From NCBI RefSeq assembly GCF_000747525.1, contig NZ_CP009278.1, positions 4,712,001 to 4,776,000 of the forward strand: a stretch of DNA of 64,000 bases. Reading direction: 5' to 3'. Each line of letters opens with the position of its first letter. The stretch's first letter is position 1. The notes under the pieces were generated by a model. The model saw only the letters and a program-made list of their open reading frames with translations, was not told the origin of the DNA and did no database searches. Positions 54,684 to 63,768 of this stretch are shown here, one piece after another. Source of the stretch: Sphingobacterium sp. ML3W. Its GTDB lineage: Bacteria; Bacteroidota; Bacteroidia; Sphingobacteriales; Sphingobacteriaceae. A program made the position numbers and the translations under genes.

Positions 54684-56222
54684 ATGCAAAAAGAAATTGA
54701 ATTAGCGATTGCTCCAGAAAGAATCGAAGATCATGATTACATTCTAAATCAGGGCTCTATAGCTTTAAAAATAAATTTTGAACGAATCAAGGGTTTTAAA
54801 ATCCGTAAACGTTCTATTGATGCACGTAGCCGAAATGTTATATTCAGAGCACGTATTATTTTTTTTATAGACGAAAAACCTACTACCGAAGTTTTTAAGA
54901 CAAATTTTCATGCTGTACAGGATGCAAAGCCGGTATTAATTATTGGCGCTGGTCCTGCCGGTTTATTTGCGGCACTTCAATGTCTAGAAAAGGGATTGAA
55001 ACCAATCATTGTTGAACGGGGTAAAGACGTTCAAGAGCGCCGTCGTGATTTAGCGAAGCTAAACCGCGAGGGAATCGTTGACGAAGATTCAAACTATTGT
55101 TTTGGCGAAGGTGGTGCAGGTACTTATTCGGATGGTAAGCTCTATACTAGGTCTGATAAGCGTGGGGATATTGATAAAGTATTAAAACTATTTGTAGCGC
55201 ATGGTGCTACTGAGGATATCTTAGTCAACGCACGTCCGCATATTGGTACCAACAAATTACCACATATCATCCAAGCCATTCGAGAAACTATTATCGAACA
55301 CGGCGGTGAAGTTATTTTTGAACAACGTGTTGTGGATATCACCACTGAAGACAATCAGGTGACAGGTGTTACGCTTGCTAGCGGAACTGCATTAAAAGCC
55401 AAACATGTCATCGTGGCAACAGGACACTCGGCACGTGATATTTTTGAACTTTTCCGTAAAAAAAACTGGTTGCTTGAAGCAAAAGCTTTTGCTTTAGGTG
55501 TACGCATCGAACATCCACAAGAAATCATCGATCAGGCACAATACCACTGTGAAATCCGCAGTGAACACCTACCTCCAGCCTATTATAGTTTAGTGGAACA
55601 AGTAAATGGGCGTGGTGTATTTTCATTCTGTATGTGTCCTGGCGGTGTCATTGCCCCTTGTTCAACAGCAGATAATGAAATTGTGGTCAACGGTTGGTCG
55701 CCCTCTAAACGAAATAATCCACACGCCAACTCGGGCACGGTTATTCAGATCAACCTCGAAGATGTTCCGGGTTCGGACAGTAACCCATTTGCGATGTTGG
55801 ACTTTCAGCATGAGATAGAAAAGCGTGCATTTGAAGTAGGTGGTGGAAAAATGGTTGCTCCTGCTCAACGTATGATTGATTTTGTCGAAGGCCGTATATC
55901 CAAAGATCTTCCGGAGAACTCGTATAAACCAGGCACAATATCAGCAGACCTTACGCAGGTACTTCCCAAATTTGTCTACGAGGCCCTACGCGGGGCTTTA
56001 CCTATTTTTGGAAAAAAAATGAAAGGTTATTATACCAATGAAGCTATCTTGGTTGCTGTAGAATCTCGCACTTCATCCCCAATACGTATCCCGCGTGATA
56101 AAGCAACTTTACAACATCCTGAAATCAAAGGGCTTTACCCTTGCGCTGAAGGTGCGGGGTATGCTGGAGGAATTATTTCCGCCGCAATTGATGGGATGAA
56201 TTGTGCAGATGCGATAAACTAA
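54684..56222 (+). CDS. FAD-dependent oxidoreductase (COG2509-like)
   Basis: 512 aa. An N-terminal extension of about 90 residues (basic, with the SIDARSRNVIFRARIIF segment) precedes a Rossmann FAD-binding motif VLIIGAGPAGLFAALQC (about 90-106). Then come VERGKDVQERRRD, the NYCFGEGGAGTYSDGKLYTR signature (about 150) and a C-terminal YPCAEGAGYAGGIISAAIDG motif. This combination is the uncharacterised 'FAD-dependent dehydrogenase' group. Cytoplasmic; substrate unknown. A TAACTTTA element 40 bp upstream is a weak -7 candidate. The tRNA-Gly gene follows after 64 bp. Confidence 0.88.
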   Translation: MQKEIELAIAPERIEDHDYILNQGSIALKINFERIKGFKIRKRSIDARSRNVIFRARIIFFIDEKPTTEVFKTNFHAVQDAKPVLIIGAGPAGLFAALQCLEKGLKPIIVERGKDVQERRRDLAKLNREGIVDEDSNYCFGEGGAGTYSDGKLYTRSDKRGDIDKVLKLFVAHGATEDILVNARPHIGTNKLPHIIQAIRETIIEHGGEVIFEQRVVDITTEDNQVTGVTLASGTALKAKHVIVATGHSARDIFELFRKKNWLLEAKAFALGVRIEHPQEIIDQAQYHCEIRSEHLPPAYYSLVEQVNGRGVFSFCMCPGGVIAPCSTADNEIVVNGWSPSKRNNPHANSGTVIQINLEDVPGSDSNPFAMLDFQHEIEKRAFEVGGGKMVAPAQRMIDFVEGRISKDLPENSYKPGTISADLTQVLPKFVYEALRGALPIFGKKMKGYYTNEAILVAVESRTSSPIRIPRDKATLQHPEIKGLYPCAEGAGYAGGIISAAIDGMNCADAIN

Positions 56223-56244
56223 ATTGATAAAATATCAAATTGGT

Positions 56245-56276
56245 CTTGCAAAGAATCAAATAAAGCTGTATTTTTG
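56245..56276 (+). promoter_or_regulatory. Promoter of tRNA-Gly
   Basis: A perfect TATTTTTG -7 box (56269-56276) is 10 bp before the tRNA start, with a CTTG at 56245-56248 (20-bp spacer) as a weak -33 match. Confidence 0.55.
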
Positions 56277-56286
56277 TAGCACCAAC

Positions 56287-56359
56287 GCGAAAGTAGCTCA
56301 GTTGGTAGAGCACAACCTTGCCAAGGTTGGGGTCGCGAGTTCGAATCTCGTCTTTCGCT
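56287..56359 (+). tRNA. tRNA-Gly(GCC)
   Basis: 73 nt. Acceptor GCGAAAG/CTTTCGC, D arm GCTCAGTTGGTAGAGC, anticodon stem CAACC/GGTTG with loop TTGCCAA (anticodon GCC), T loop TTCGAAT. No CCA encoded. Confidence 0.97.
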
Positions 56360-56360
56360 C

Positions 56361-56403
56361 AAAAAGAGAAAAGCTTCCATAATTTGGAAGCTTTTCTCTT
56401 TTA
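56361..56403. terminator. Terminator of tRNA-Gly, shared with the MFS gene
   Basis: Perfect stem AAAGAGAAAAGCTTCCA / TGGAAGCTTTTCTCTTT with a 5-nt loop, directly after the tRNA and 12 bp before the stop of the converging MFS gene. Confidence 0.85.
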
Positions 56404-56414
56404 TATGCCTTTTA

Positions 56415-57629
56415 CTATTTTTTCCCTAAGCGCATAACTGCCGGTGTAAAGAAAGACAGTATCCCAACAACGACCATCAATAGACCTGCTATCACAAAAG
56501 CATTGGCTACCCCGATAACATCAGCAATAAAACCCGTAAAGAGCAGACCAACGACACTAGGCAGAATAGCAATACTAAAATAAAGCGAGAATACGCGGCC
56601 CAACATCTGTGGAGCTACCTCTTCCTGAATCGTGGTCATAAAGGATGCTGAAAATAAGGACATCGATATCCCCCCAATTCCAGTCACTATCACAAATGGG
56701 ATAAACCAGGTCGAAGGAAACCATCCTGAAAATGCGAAAGTCAGTCCTAAGACAATATGCATTGCATTAATCATGATTATTTTAGAAAATTTAACTTTAA
56801 ACGCGCTCAATAAACCGCCTCCAACCAACATTCCCACTCCCCAAATAATTTCAATCACACTCATCTCCCACTTTCCTCCGTTAAAATGTCCGATGGTCAA
56901 TAAGGGAAACATGATGGCTATTGGCATGACACAAAAAGTGGCAACCATAGCGTAAACGAATAACAAGCTCAAGCCTCGATTGTGATAAATAGCTTGCATC
57001 CCTTTTTTCAGATCATCCCATACTTGCCCAAACGATAATTTAGAATCCACAGTTAAATGTGGAATGGTAACAAAAAGCAGGGAGACAATCGCTACTGCCG
57101 CACCAATGACGTCCAAATAGAGCACTTGTGCGATTGAAAAATATGTAATCGCCAACGTCCCCAATGCTGGTCCTGCAATACTACTTACAGACTGTAGCAT
57201 CTGATTAATTCCTGATACACGTAAAAGCTTATCTTCTGGCACCATTAATGGTGCTATCGCTTGCATAGCTGGTGCATGGAATGCCGAACCAACAGAACGA
57301 CATGCCAATAATAAATAGATGATCGATAAACTTACGGCGGCTCCTTGGAGTACAAAAGTCATGAGCAATGTACACAATGCGATAAATGCATCTGCAAAAA
57401 TCATCACTTTTTTACGATCCCAACGATCTATAAAAACGCCTACAAAAGGACCAATAAGTGCTTGTGGTAATAATCCGGCAATACCTGCTAAAGCCAATAC
57501 CTCCGCAGATTTGTGTGTTAAACTCAGCCAAACAATTACGGCAAAATTGACAGCAGAGCTGGTCAATAATGACACAAATTGTCCAATCCAAATATACATG
57601 TAGGTTTGAAACCAATTTTTATTTTCCAT
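56415..57629 (-). CDS. MFS transporter (macrolide-efflux type)
   Basis: 404 aa, 12 predicted transmembrane helices. The start MENKNWFQTYMYIWIGQFVS and the loop motif GVFIDRWDRKKVMIFADAFI (about 61-80, the MFS motif A region) are typical of the MefA/MdfA-like drug or macrolide exporter subgroup. The next motif is ACRSVGSAFHAPAMQAIAPL. Exports small molecules across the inner membrane; substrate unknown. A perfect 10+10 palindrome lies 25-51 bp upstream of its ATG, indicating repression or induction control. No adjacent regulator gene. Confidence 0.85.
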   Translation of the reverse strand: MENKNWFQTYMYIWIGQFVSLLTSSAVNFAVIVWLSLTHKSAEVLALAGIAGLLPQALIGPFVGVFIDRWDRKKVMIFADAFIALCTLLMTFVLQGAAVSLSIIYLLLACRSVGSAFHAPAMQAIAPLMVPEDKLLRVSGINQMLQSVSSIAGPALGTLAITYFSIAQVLYLDVIGAAVAIVSLLFVTIPHLTVDSKLSFGQVWDDLKKGMQAIYHNRGLSLLFVYAMVATFCVMPIAIMFPLLTIGHFNGGKWEMSVIEIIWGVGMLVGGGLLSAFKVKFSKIIMINAMHIVLGLTFAFSGWFPSTWFIPFVIVTGIGGISMSLFSASFMTTIQEEVAPQMLGRVFSLYFSIAILPSVVGLLFTGFIADVIGVANAFVIAGLLMVVVGILSFFTPAVMRLGKK

Positions 57630-57653
57630 AAAAAAAACAGCGTAAAATACAAC

Positions 57654-57680
57654 TGTAAATGATTTGAAATATCATTTACA
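57654..57680. promoter_or_regulatory. Candidate operator TGTAAATGAT-n7-ATCATTTACA upstream of MFS gene
   Basis: Perfect 10-bp inverted arms separated by 7 bp (TTGAAAT), 25-51 bp upstream of the MFS start codon. Typical spacing for a dimeric repressor such as TetR- or MarR-type; the regulator is not in the vicinity. Confidence 0.5.
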
Positions 57681-57834
57681 TCAATGAACAATTACCTTGA
57701 CAAACGCAGTCTACCAAGGTTTAAAATAAAATGTTGTATAAAAATCGATATGCATAATGTTACAAAAATAGAAAAAATAGGGAATTTTCATCTAAAATTA
57801 CGTTAACTTTAAGATGAGTACCATCCTATAAGCC

Positions 57835-58269
57835 ATGAAAATTTTCAAAAGTAGACAAGACCACTTGATAAATGCTATAACTATTGTTCCCCTAATGTTC
57901 GTATTTATCATGATGTTTATCGAACTTATGAATGATGAAGCAACTTTAGTTCAGTTGATGACCGTTATAGGGCTTCCTACAGTCTTAACGGCGATATTGC
58001 TATTATCGCGCCCAAAATATTCGATTGACAATTCATACTTTTATTATAAAGCTGGTCTAATTAATGGGAAGATTGCCATAGAGAATATCCGTAAAATTGA
58101 GGTTGGAAAGACATTATGGGTTGGCTTTAAACCAGCAACTGCTCGTAAGGGTTTGATTGTCCATTATAATAAATATGACGAAATTTACATCAGTCCCGAT
58201 AGCAATGAAAATTTCATAAATGAACTGTTACAATATAATCCAAATATTCATCTTATAAGGACTATATAA
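57835..58269 (+). CDS. Small membrane protein with bacterial PH-like (bPH_4) domain
   Basis: 144 aa. Two transmembrane helices (IVPLMFVFIMMFIELM, about 18-33; LMTVIGLPTVLTAILLL, about 43-60) followed by a PH-like domain (about 62-140: KYSIDNSYFYYKAGLINGKI, IENIRKIEV, EIYISPDSNENFINEL). The family (PF06713-like) has no assigned biochemical function; some members confer bacteriocin immunity or sit near sensors. It ends one base before the stop of the converging response-regulator gene. A TAACTTTA element 24-32 bp upstream is a weak promoter candidate. Confidence 0.75.
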   Translation: MKIFKSRQDHLINAITIVPLMFVFIMMFIELMNDEATLVQLMTVIGLPTVLTAILLLSRPKYSIDNSYFYYKAGLINGKIAIENIRKIEVGKTLWVGFKPATARKGLIVHYNKYDEIYISPDSNENFINELLQYNPNIHLIRTI

Positions 58270-58995
58270 CTAGCGATCCAACCACATTTGAAAATCTGAA
58301 GATTTGTCTTCACTCACGATTATTTCAACCTCTGCAGGTAACGCGGGTTGCACTTGTAATCGGATACGATTACGACCCACCTTCAACATATCGACAATCG
58401 ATTCGATATGTATGATGAATTTGCGATTGACCTGAAAGAAGAATTGAGGGTCCAATTTTGATACGAGTCCGGTAATGGTATCTTCAACGATAAACTGACT
58501 TCCCTCATTTGTGTAGCCATACAACAATTTATCTTCAGCCATAAAGTAAGCAATTTCGATGGTCGGAATCGATTTTAAACGCATACCATAACGTACTAAA
58601 AACCGACTTTTATATGGTAGATTACTATTTTTATCTTCAAAAAAGTGAGCTACTTTATTTAATGCTTCTTGCAATTCATCTTCATCATACGGTTTCAAAA
58701 GATAAGCATAACCTTGATTCTGAAAGGCCTTTAACGCATAATCTTCGAAAGCAGTTGTGAAGATTACTGGAACTTGGATTTTAACTTGATCAAAAATATC
58801 GAAACTTAATCCATCCCCAAGCTGTACATCCATAAAAATCAAGTCGACGTCATGTTTCAGTAGCCAATCTGTAGCCTCTCTTACCGTAGTCTTAACCGTA
58901 TAATCAAACTTTGCAGAAATCAATTGGCTCAATTTCTCCAATAAGCTCTCTGAAGCCCAGTTTTCATCTTCTACGATTAATATATTTTTAAACAT
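58270..58995 (-). CDS. LytTR-family response regulator
   Basis: 241 aa. Receiver domain (about 1-120: ILIVEDENWASESLLEK, phospho-acceptor Asp in LIFMDVQLGDG about 56, VIFTTAFEDYALKAFQ, and the YLLKPYDEDEL Lys) followed by a LytTR DNA-binding domain (about 135-240: FLVRYGMRLKSIPTIEIAYF, QFFFQVNRKFIIHIESIVDM). Controls transcription after phosphorylation by a sensor kinase. No histidine kinase is in the window. It is separated from the preceding susD by a 70-bp gap with a terminator hairpin, so it may be read at a reduced level from the susCD transcript. Confidence 0.93.
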   Translation of the reverse strand: MFKNILIVEDENWASESLLEKLSQLISAKFDYTVKTTVREATDWLLKHDVDLIFMDVQLGDGLSFDIFDQVKIQVPVIFTTAFEDYALKAFQNQGYAYLLKPYDEDELQEALNKVAHFFEDKNSNLPYKSRFLVRYGMRLKSIPTIEIAYFMAEDKLLYGYTNEGSQFIVEDTITGLVSKLDPQFFFQVNRKFIIHIESIVDMLKVGRNRIRLQVQPALPAEVEIIVSEDKSSDFQMWLDR

Positions 58996-59007
58996 GTGTT
59001 GAATTTA

Positions 59008-59041
59008 TAAAAAAATCCCCATTCTTTTCAGAATGAGGATC
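59008..59041 (-). terminator. Terminator after the fourth susD gene
   Basis: Stem ATCCCCATTCT / AGAATGAGGAT (one mismatch) followed on the minus strand by TTTTTTTATA. It sits between susD and the response-regulator gene, 12 bp before the latter's start. Confidence 0.7.
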
Positions 59042-59065
59042 GAATTTTATAAAATTGATGATAGA

Positions 59066-60388
59066 TTACAATTCTGGGTTATTCGATATCGCTTCTTTGG
59101 GATAACGAATCACATAACGTGGATCATTTTGATTTAAGAAATAATCTTTAGACTGGTAACGATGTACAATTTCTGGACGAGTTGTACGCTTCAGATCGTA
59201 CCAACGTAGTCCCTCTAAAGCAAACTCCTTTGCACGTTCCTCGATAATAAACGAAATCAAGTCTTTATCACTAATTGTTGACAACTTTGTTTGAGCCGCT
59301 GCAAAGGTTGCAGCGGTCAATCTGTTTTTCAATAGTGTAGTCAATTCTTGTTTCGCTTGAGTAGGTTTTCCTAAACGAGCTGCGGCTTCTGCTTTAATCA
59401 AATATAATTCTGCATTCCTAAAGGTTACGTTAAAACGGTTATTCCCACCTTTTTTAGATACAATATTATCATCCCATCTTTTCTCAAAATAACGTGCAAA
59501 GCGTAAATCGCCTTTCTCGTATTTTGCCAATAATGCCGGACTGATGAAGGTTGAACGAGATACATCCGTCTTTCCTACTTCTTCCCAGGCTTGAATCATT
59601 TCTTTAGATTCAAAATCGTTGGGCAATTTTGAGGATGCGTCCTTTAAATCTTCCAAATCGGCATTGATAGCTAAACCACGGTCTGCCGCTTTCGCTGCAA
59701 GTTCCCATTCACCCCGGTATAATCTTAAACGTGCTTCAAAAGCCTCATAAGCACGACGGCTGAATCTGTATTTTACAGCAGTGGCTTGATCAATAATCTG
59801 AAGTAAATCTGACGCTTCTTTCATATCCGTCAAAATTTGTTCATATACTTTTTCTACCGTTGCTGGAGTAAACAACTGCTCCAAATCCACTTTTATCGAA
59901 AGTGGTACGCCACGATCTGTAGCTGCTGTAGCTGGATTGTAATTATCAGCATATGTATTCAACAATTCAAAATGCGCATAAGCACGTAATAAATACGCTT
60001 CCGCACGGATTTGTTTTACATTATCTGTATCTCCTGCTTTGTCCTTAGCCTCAGCAATGATGTGGTTGGCATAAAAGATACTTTTATAGAGCGTTTCCCA
60101 AGCCATTGGCTGTGTGTGGCGATCAGGGTTTTGATCATTCCAAAGATAAAGATCTTTCAATGTTCCGAGATCTGTAGAAAATTCATCCAACAGCAACTCA
60201 TCTGTACGTAAGTTTAAGTATGATTTATGTGCTGGATAAACTTTATAACCACTAAACATCAAAGCTCTAAAATCAGCTTCGGTAGTAGGAACGACGGTCC
60301 CTACTGGTTGTATATCTAAATATTTATTGCAAGAAGTGGTTAATAGTCCACCAACTAACAATCCGATATATATTAAATTCTTTTTCAT
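59066..60388 (-). CDS. susD: SusD/RagB-type outer-membrane lipoprotein (fourth pair)
   Basis: 440 aa. Lipobox VGGLLTTSCNKYLD (Cys about 20). SusD landmarks: DIQPVGTVVPTTEADFRALM, the helix YLLRAYAHFELLNTYADNYN (about 130-150), RNAELYLIKAEAAARLGKP and the ERAKEFALEGLRWYDLKR motif near the C-terminus. Shorter than the other SusD proteins here but complete. It starts 11 bp after the susC stop. No enzymes adjacent; substrate unknown. Confidence 0.92.
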   Translation of the reverse strand: MKKNLIYIGLLVGGLLTTSCNKYLDIQPVGTVVPTTEADFRALMFSGYKVYPAHKSYLNLRTDELLLDEFSTDLGTLKDLYLWNDQNPDRHTQPMAWETLYKSIFYANHIIAEAKDKAGDTDNVKQIRAEAYLLRAYAHFELLNTYADNYNPATAATDRGVPLSIKVDLEQLFTPATVEKVYEQILTDMKEASDLLQIIDQATAVKYRFSRRAYEAFEARLRLYRGEWELAAKAADRGLAINADLEDLKDASSKLPNDFESKEMIQAWEEVGKTDVSRSTFISPALLAKYEKGDLRFARYFEKRWDDNIVSKKGGNNRFNVTFRNAELYLIKAEAAARLGKPTQAKQELTTLLKNRLTAATFAAAQTKLSTISDKDLISFIIEERAKEFALEGLRWYDLKRTTRPEIVHRYQSKDYFLNQNDPRYVIRYPKEAISNNPEL

Positions 60389-60399
60389 AGATATCTTAA

Positions 60400-63300
60400 T
60401 TAAAATGATGCCGTTAAACCAAAAGCAAATGATTTGGAGATCGGTTGAGCATAATTATTACCATACGTTTCAGGGTCAAAATATCCATCATAATTATTGC
60501 CAAATACAAATAAATTACGCCCTTCAATATTAAAACGAATATTTGATGCTTGTACTTTACTTGCAAGCGATTTTGGCAGCGTATACCCTAAACGGATACT
60601 GTTGACACGAAAATAACTCATCTTCTTAGACCAGATATCTAAATAATTAAAAGCATTAGAAGGGTCGTTACCATCCATCCAACTGTAGGCCATCCAACGG
60701 TCATTCGCGTCAGCACTTGTTGATCCTATGGCGATAAATTCTTTCGAACCTGGAGTAAGCGCTTGCAATACATCTTTTGTATAATTCGAACCACGATCTA
60801 CAATAGCTGGATTGTAGGTTGGACTACGACGCATCCACTGATCGATATTGAATACAACAGATACCGCCAAATCAAAATTCGCATAGCGGAACCTATTGGT
60901 CATACCACCAACAAACTTAGGATCCATACTTCCTCTATATTTGAATTTACTTTGATAATCTTTGTTGTCCATCGTAGAACTCACGGCATATCCAGGCATA
61001 AAATCCGAAAATGGATCATATAATTGAAAATATTCTTCATAAGATATTACATCACGCTGATCATTATAAAACTGTGGAAGGCCATCAGCATCCAAACCAG
61101 CAGTTTCAATTTCATATAATGAGCTGATAGGATTACCTTCTCGCGCATCTACATTATAAGCTGTTGGATTAGCCATCACACGTTTCAACTTATTACGATT
61201 ATGTGCGATATTAAAATCGGTCGACCATGAGAAACGGTCGCGCACGATGTTTTGGCTGCCAATCGATAATTCAATACCATCATTACTTACGGATGCCCAG
61301 TTTCGCTGAACATTTGGGAACCCATTCTCCAATGGTAATTGACTTGCACCGATTAAATCTGTCGATAATCGATTGTAATAATCAACCGTGAATTGTACTC
61401 TATTTCTTAAGATTCCAAAATCAAAACCTGCATTCCAAGACTGCGTACGTTCCCAACGTAATTTATCATTAGCAGGCATACCCACGACAATACTTTCCTC
61501 TGCATCTCCTGGTAACAATGTACCTGTACTGTAATCGCCAATAATAAATGGATAGGAGTTACGGTCGATATTCCCTTGTATACCATAAGAACCTCGGAAT
61601 TTCAGATTCGAAATCCATTCTTGATCTTTCAAAAAAACCTCTTCTTTTGCGTTCCATGACCCGGATAGAGACCAGATCGGTAGGAATCGATATTTCGGAT
61701 CTACACCAAACATATTGGATCCATCATAGCGAATACTTCCTAACACATTATATTTACGTTTGTAACTATATGTTGCATTGGCATAAAATGACGCATAAGA
61801 AGTTTCACCTATCGTTTTAGCATATTGTCTAAAGCGGCTATCATTAAAATAAGTGCTATTTGGGAATATAATATTTTCTGATGTTAAGGTCTTCGGGTTA
61901 AACCCGAAACCACGAGACATAACTCCTGTATTTTTTGATCTTCGCAACTCAGTACCCGCCATGATTTCAATATCATGATCGTCATTAAAGTTTAAGTTGT
62001 ACTGTGCAAAAGATTTCCAATTATATTGAAAAATACTGTTTTTATCATTTTGAATCGTTCCACCATCAGGTAGGAAATATTTTGTTTTTTTTGAAGCACT
62101 ATCGTAATAACGTGTACTTTCTCTAAGCTTTCTTGTATTATAACTTTCCTTATCAGCAAAGCGCTCAATCCCTGACTCTTCAAACTGTAAGCCCAATTCA
62201 GTACGTAAAGATAAAGAAGGCAATACCTGATATGTCAAGTTAGCAATTGCTTTTAGACTCTTATTATTCAAATTATAGTTTGTATTGGCGCGTTCCTCAA
62301 GTGCATTAAAAGAAATATACGTATCTCTCTCATATCCTACGATATCGGGATCATATACATAATTACCCTGTGCATCTCTCGGCGTCAAATATGGGTTAAC
62401 GGTACGTGCATAAGTATTGGGGTTGGTAAATGCATCACGATCTTGAATGAAGTTATTCCGATCGGTAGAAGAACCTAATAAATTAATCCCCGCTTTCAGT
62501 TTATTACTGATTTTAAAGTTATTGTTTAAAGTCAATGAATAACGACGCATACCCACACCTTTAGTGGCTGCTTGTTCATCATAAAATCCACCAGACAAAT
62601 AAAAATCATGTCCTTCTGATCCACCTGAAATTGAAGCTGTATATTGTTGGTTTAATGCTGTACGGTACAATTCATCGCCCCAGTTATGATTCTGGTTGCG
62701 CAATTGACTGATGGCATCTTGTGTGGCCGTAGAAAGCCCCGTCAAACCAAATTGACGATAGGTACCCAATTCATTGTTCGCATTTAATAAACGTGCGATA
62801 GCACCTTGACTGGTCCGGTAAGTCAAATCTGTACGATTGGCCATTCCCAATTCAAAATCTACCTTCTCCGATGCATTCATCAGATTCAGTTTACTGAAAT
62901 CTGGTTTTTGAGTCACAAAACTGTTAGCCGATACCGAAACTTGAGTAGGTCCTTTTTTACCTTTTTTGGTTGTAATTACGATCACACCATTTGCTGCACG
63001 AGCTCCATAAATGGACGTCGCAGCAGCATCCTTTAATACGGTGATGTCCGCAATATCATCAGGGTTGATACCCGCAATCGGTAAATTAGAAAGATTGTTT
63101 AAATTATCTTTATCAAACGTATTGGGCAATGCTGTTCCTTCAATTGGTAAACCATCGATAACCCATAATGGGTCTTGGGTACCATTTAAAGATACCGTAC
63201 CACGGATACGTATTTTTGGAGCGCTGTTTGGCCCACCATTGAGATTACTCAATTGTAAACCGGCTACTTGACCTTCCAATAACTGATCGACACTCGAAAC

Positions 63301-63744
63301 ACCAGTTTGCTTGATTTCGTCTAATTTCAACTTATTGTAAGCAGTGGTATTCTTTACTTTACTGATATTGTTATATCCAGTAACAATGACTTCTTCCAAA
63401 GCATTTGCAACTTCTTCCAAAAAAATCGTATTGTATACCTTTCCTACCTGTACCTGCTTATTTTCATAACCGACAAAGGAAACCGTAAAATACTTAACAT
63501 CCGTAGGGATGGTCAGGGTAAAATTCCCCAAGTTATCTGTCACTGCTCCCAGTGCAGATTGTTGGATTTGCCCAGTCACACCGGTAGACTCTCCAACTGC
63601 TGTGCCATCTACAAAAATCGTAGCACCTAAAATCGGTGTTTGCTTTTTGCTATCCAACACTTTTCCCTTTAGGGTGACGGTTTCTTGTGCATAAGAAATG
63701 AGCTGCACGCAAGAAAACACGATCAAGAGGATAAATTTATTCAT
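60400..63744 (-). CDS. susC: SusC/RagA-type TonB-dependent transporter (fourth pair)
   Basis: 1114 aa. Signal peptide ends YAQ (about 19), carboxypeptidase-like domain (TLKGKVLDSKKQTPILGATI, about 24-110), plug with EEVIVTGYNNISKVKNTTAY and VLKDAAATSIYGARAANGVI, then a long barrel ending ISKSFAFGLTASF. Directly downstream (24 bp) of the truncated gene at the window edge, so the operon extends past the window to the right. Confidence 0.93.
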   Translation of the reverse strand: MNKFILLIVFSCVQLISYAQETVTLKGKVLDSKKQTPILGATIFVDGTAVGESTGVTGQIQQSALGAVTDNLGNFTLTIPTDVKYFTVSFVGYENKQVQVGKVYNTIFLEEVANALEEVIVTGYNNISKVKNTTAYNKLKLDEIKQTGVSSVDQLLEGQVAGLQLSNLNGGPNSAPKIRIRGTVSLNGTQDPLWVIDGLPIEGTALPNTFDKDNLNNLSNLPIAGINPDDIADITVLKDAAATSIYGARAANGVIVITTKKGKKGPTQVSVSANSFVTQKPDFSKLNLMNASEKVDFELGMANRTDLTYRTSQGAIARLLNANNELGTYRQFGLTGLSTATQDAISQLRNQNHNWGDELYRTALNQQYTASISGGSEGHDFYLSGGFYDEQAATKGVGMRRYSLTLNNNFKISNKLKAGINLLGSSTDRNNFIQDRDAFTNPNTYARTVNPYLTPRDAQGNYVYDPDIVGYERDTYISFNALEERANTNYNLNNKSLKAIANLTYQVLPSLSLRTELGLQFEESGIERFADKESYNTRKLRESTRYYDSASKKTKYFLPDGGTIQNDKNSIFQYNWKSFAQYNLNFNDDHDIEIMAGTELRRSKNTGVMSRGFGFNPKTLTSENIIFPNSTYFNDSRFRQYAKTIGETSYASFYANATYSYKRKYNVLGSIRYDGSNMFGVDPKYRFLPIWSLSGSWNAKEEVFLKDQEWISNLKFRGSYGIQGNIDRNSYPFIIGDYSTGTLLPGDAEESIVVGMPANDKLRWERTQSWNAGFDFGILRNRVQFTVDYYNRLSTDLIGASQLPLENGFPNVQRNWASVSNDGIELSIGSQNIVRDRFSWSTDFNIAHNRNKLKRVMANPTAYNVDAREGNPISSLYEIETAGLDADGLPQFYNDQRDVISYEEYFQLYDPFSDFMPGYAVSSTMDNKDYQSKFKYRGSMDPKFVGGMTNRFRYANFDLAVSVVFNIDQWMRRSPTYNPAIVDRGSNYTKDVLQALTPGSKEFIAIGSTSADANDRWMAYSWMDGNDPSNAFNYLDIWSKKMSYFRVNSIRLGYTLPKSLASKVQASNIRFNIEGRNLFVFGNNYDGYFDPETYGNNYAQPISKSFAFGLTASF

Positions 63745-63768
63745 GTGTTTTATTATATATAAATTTTG

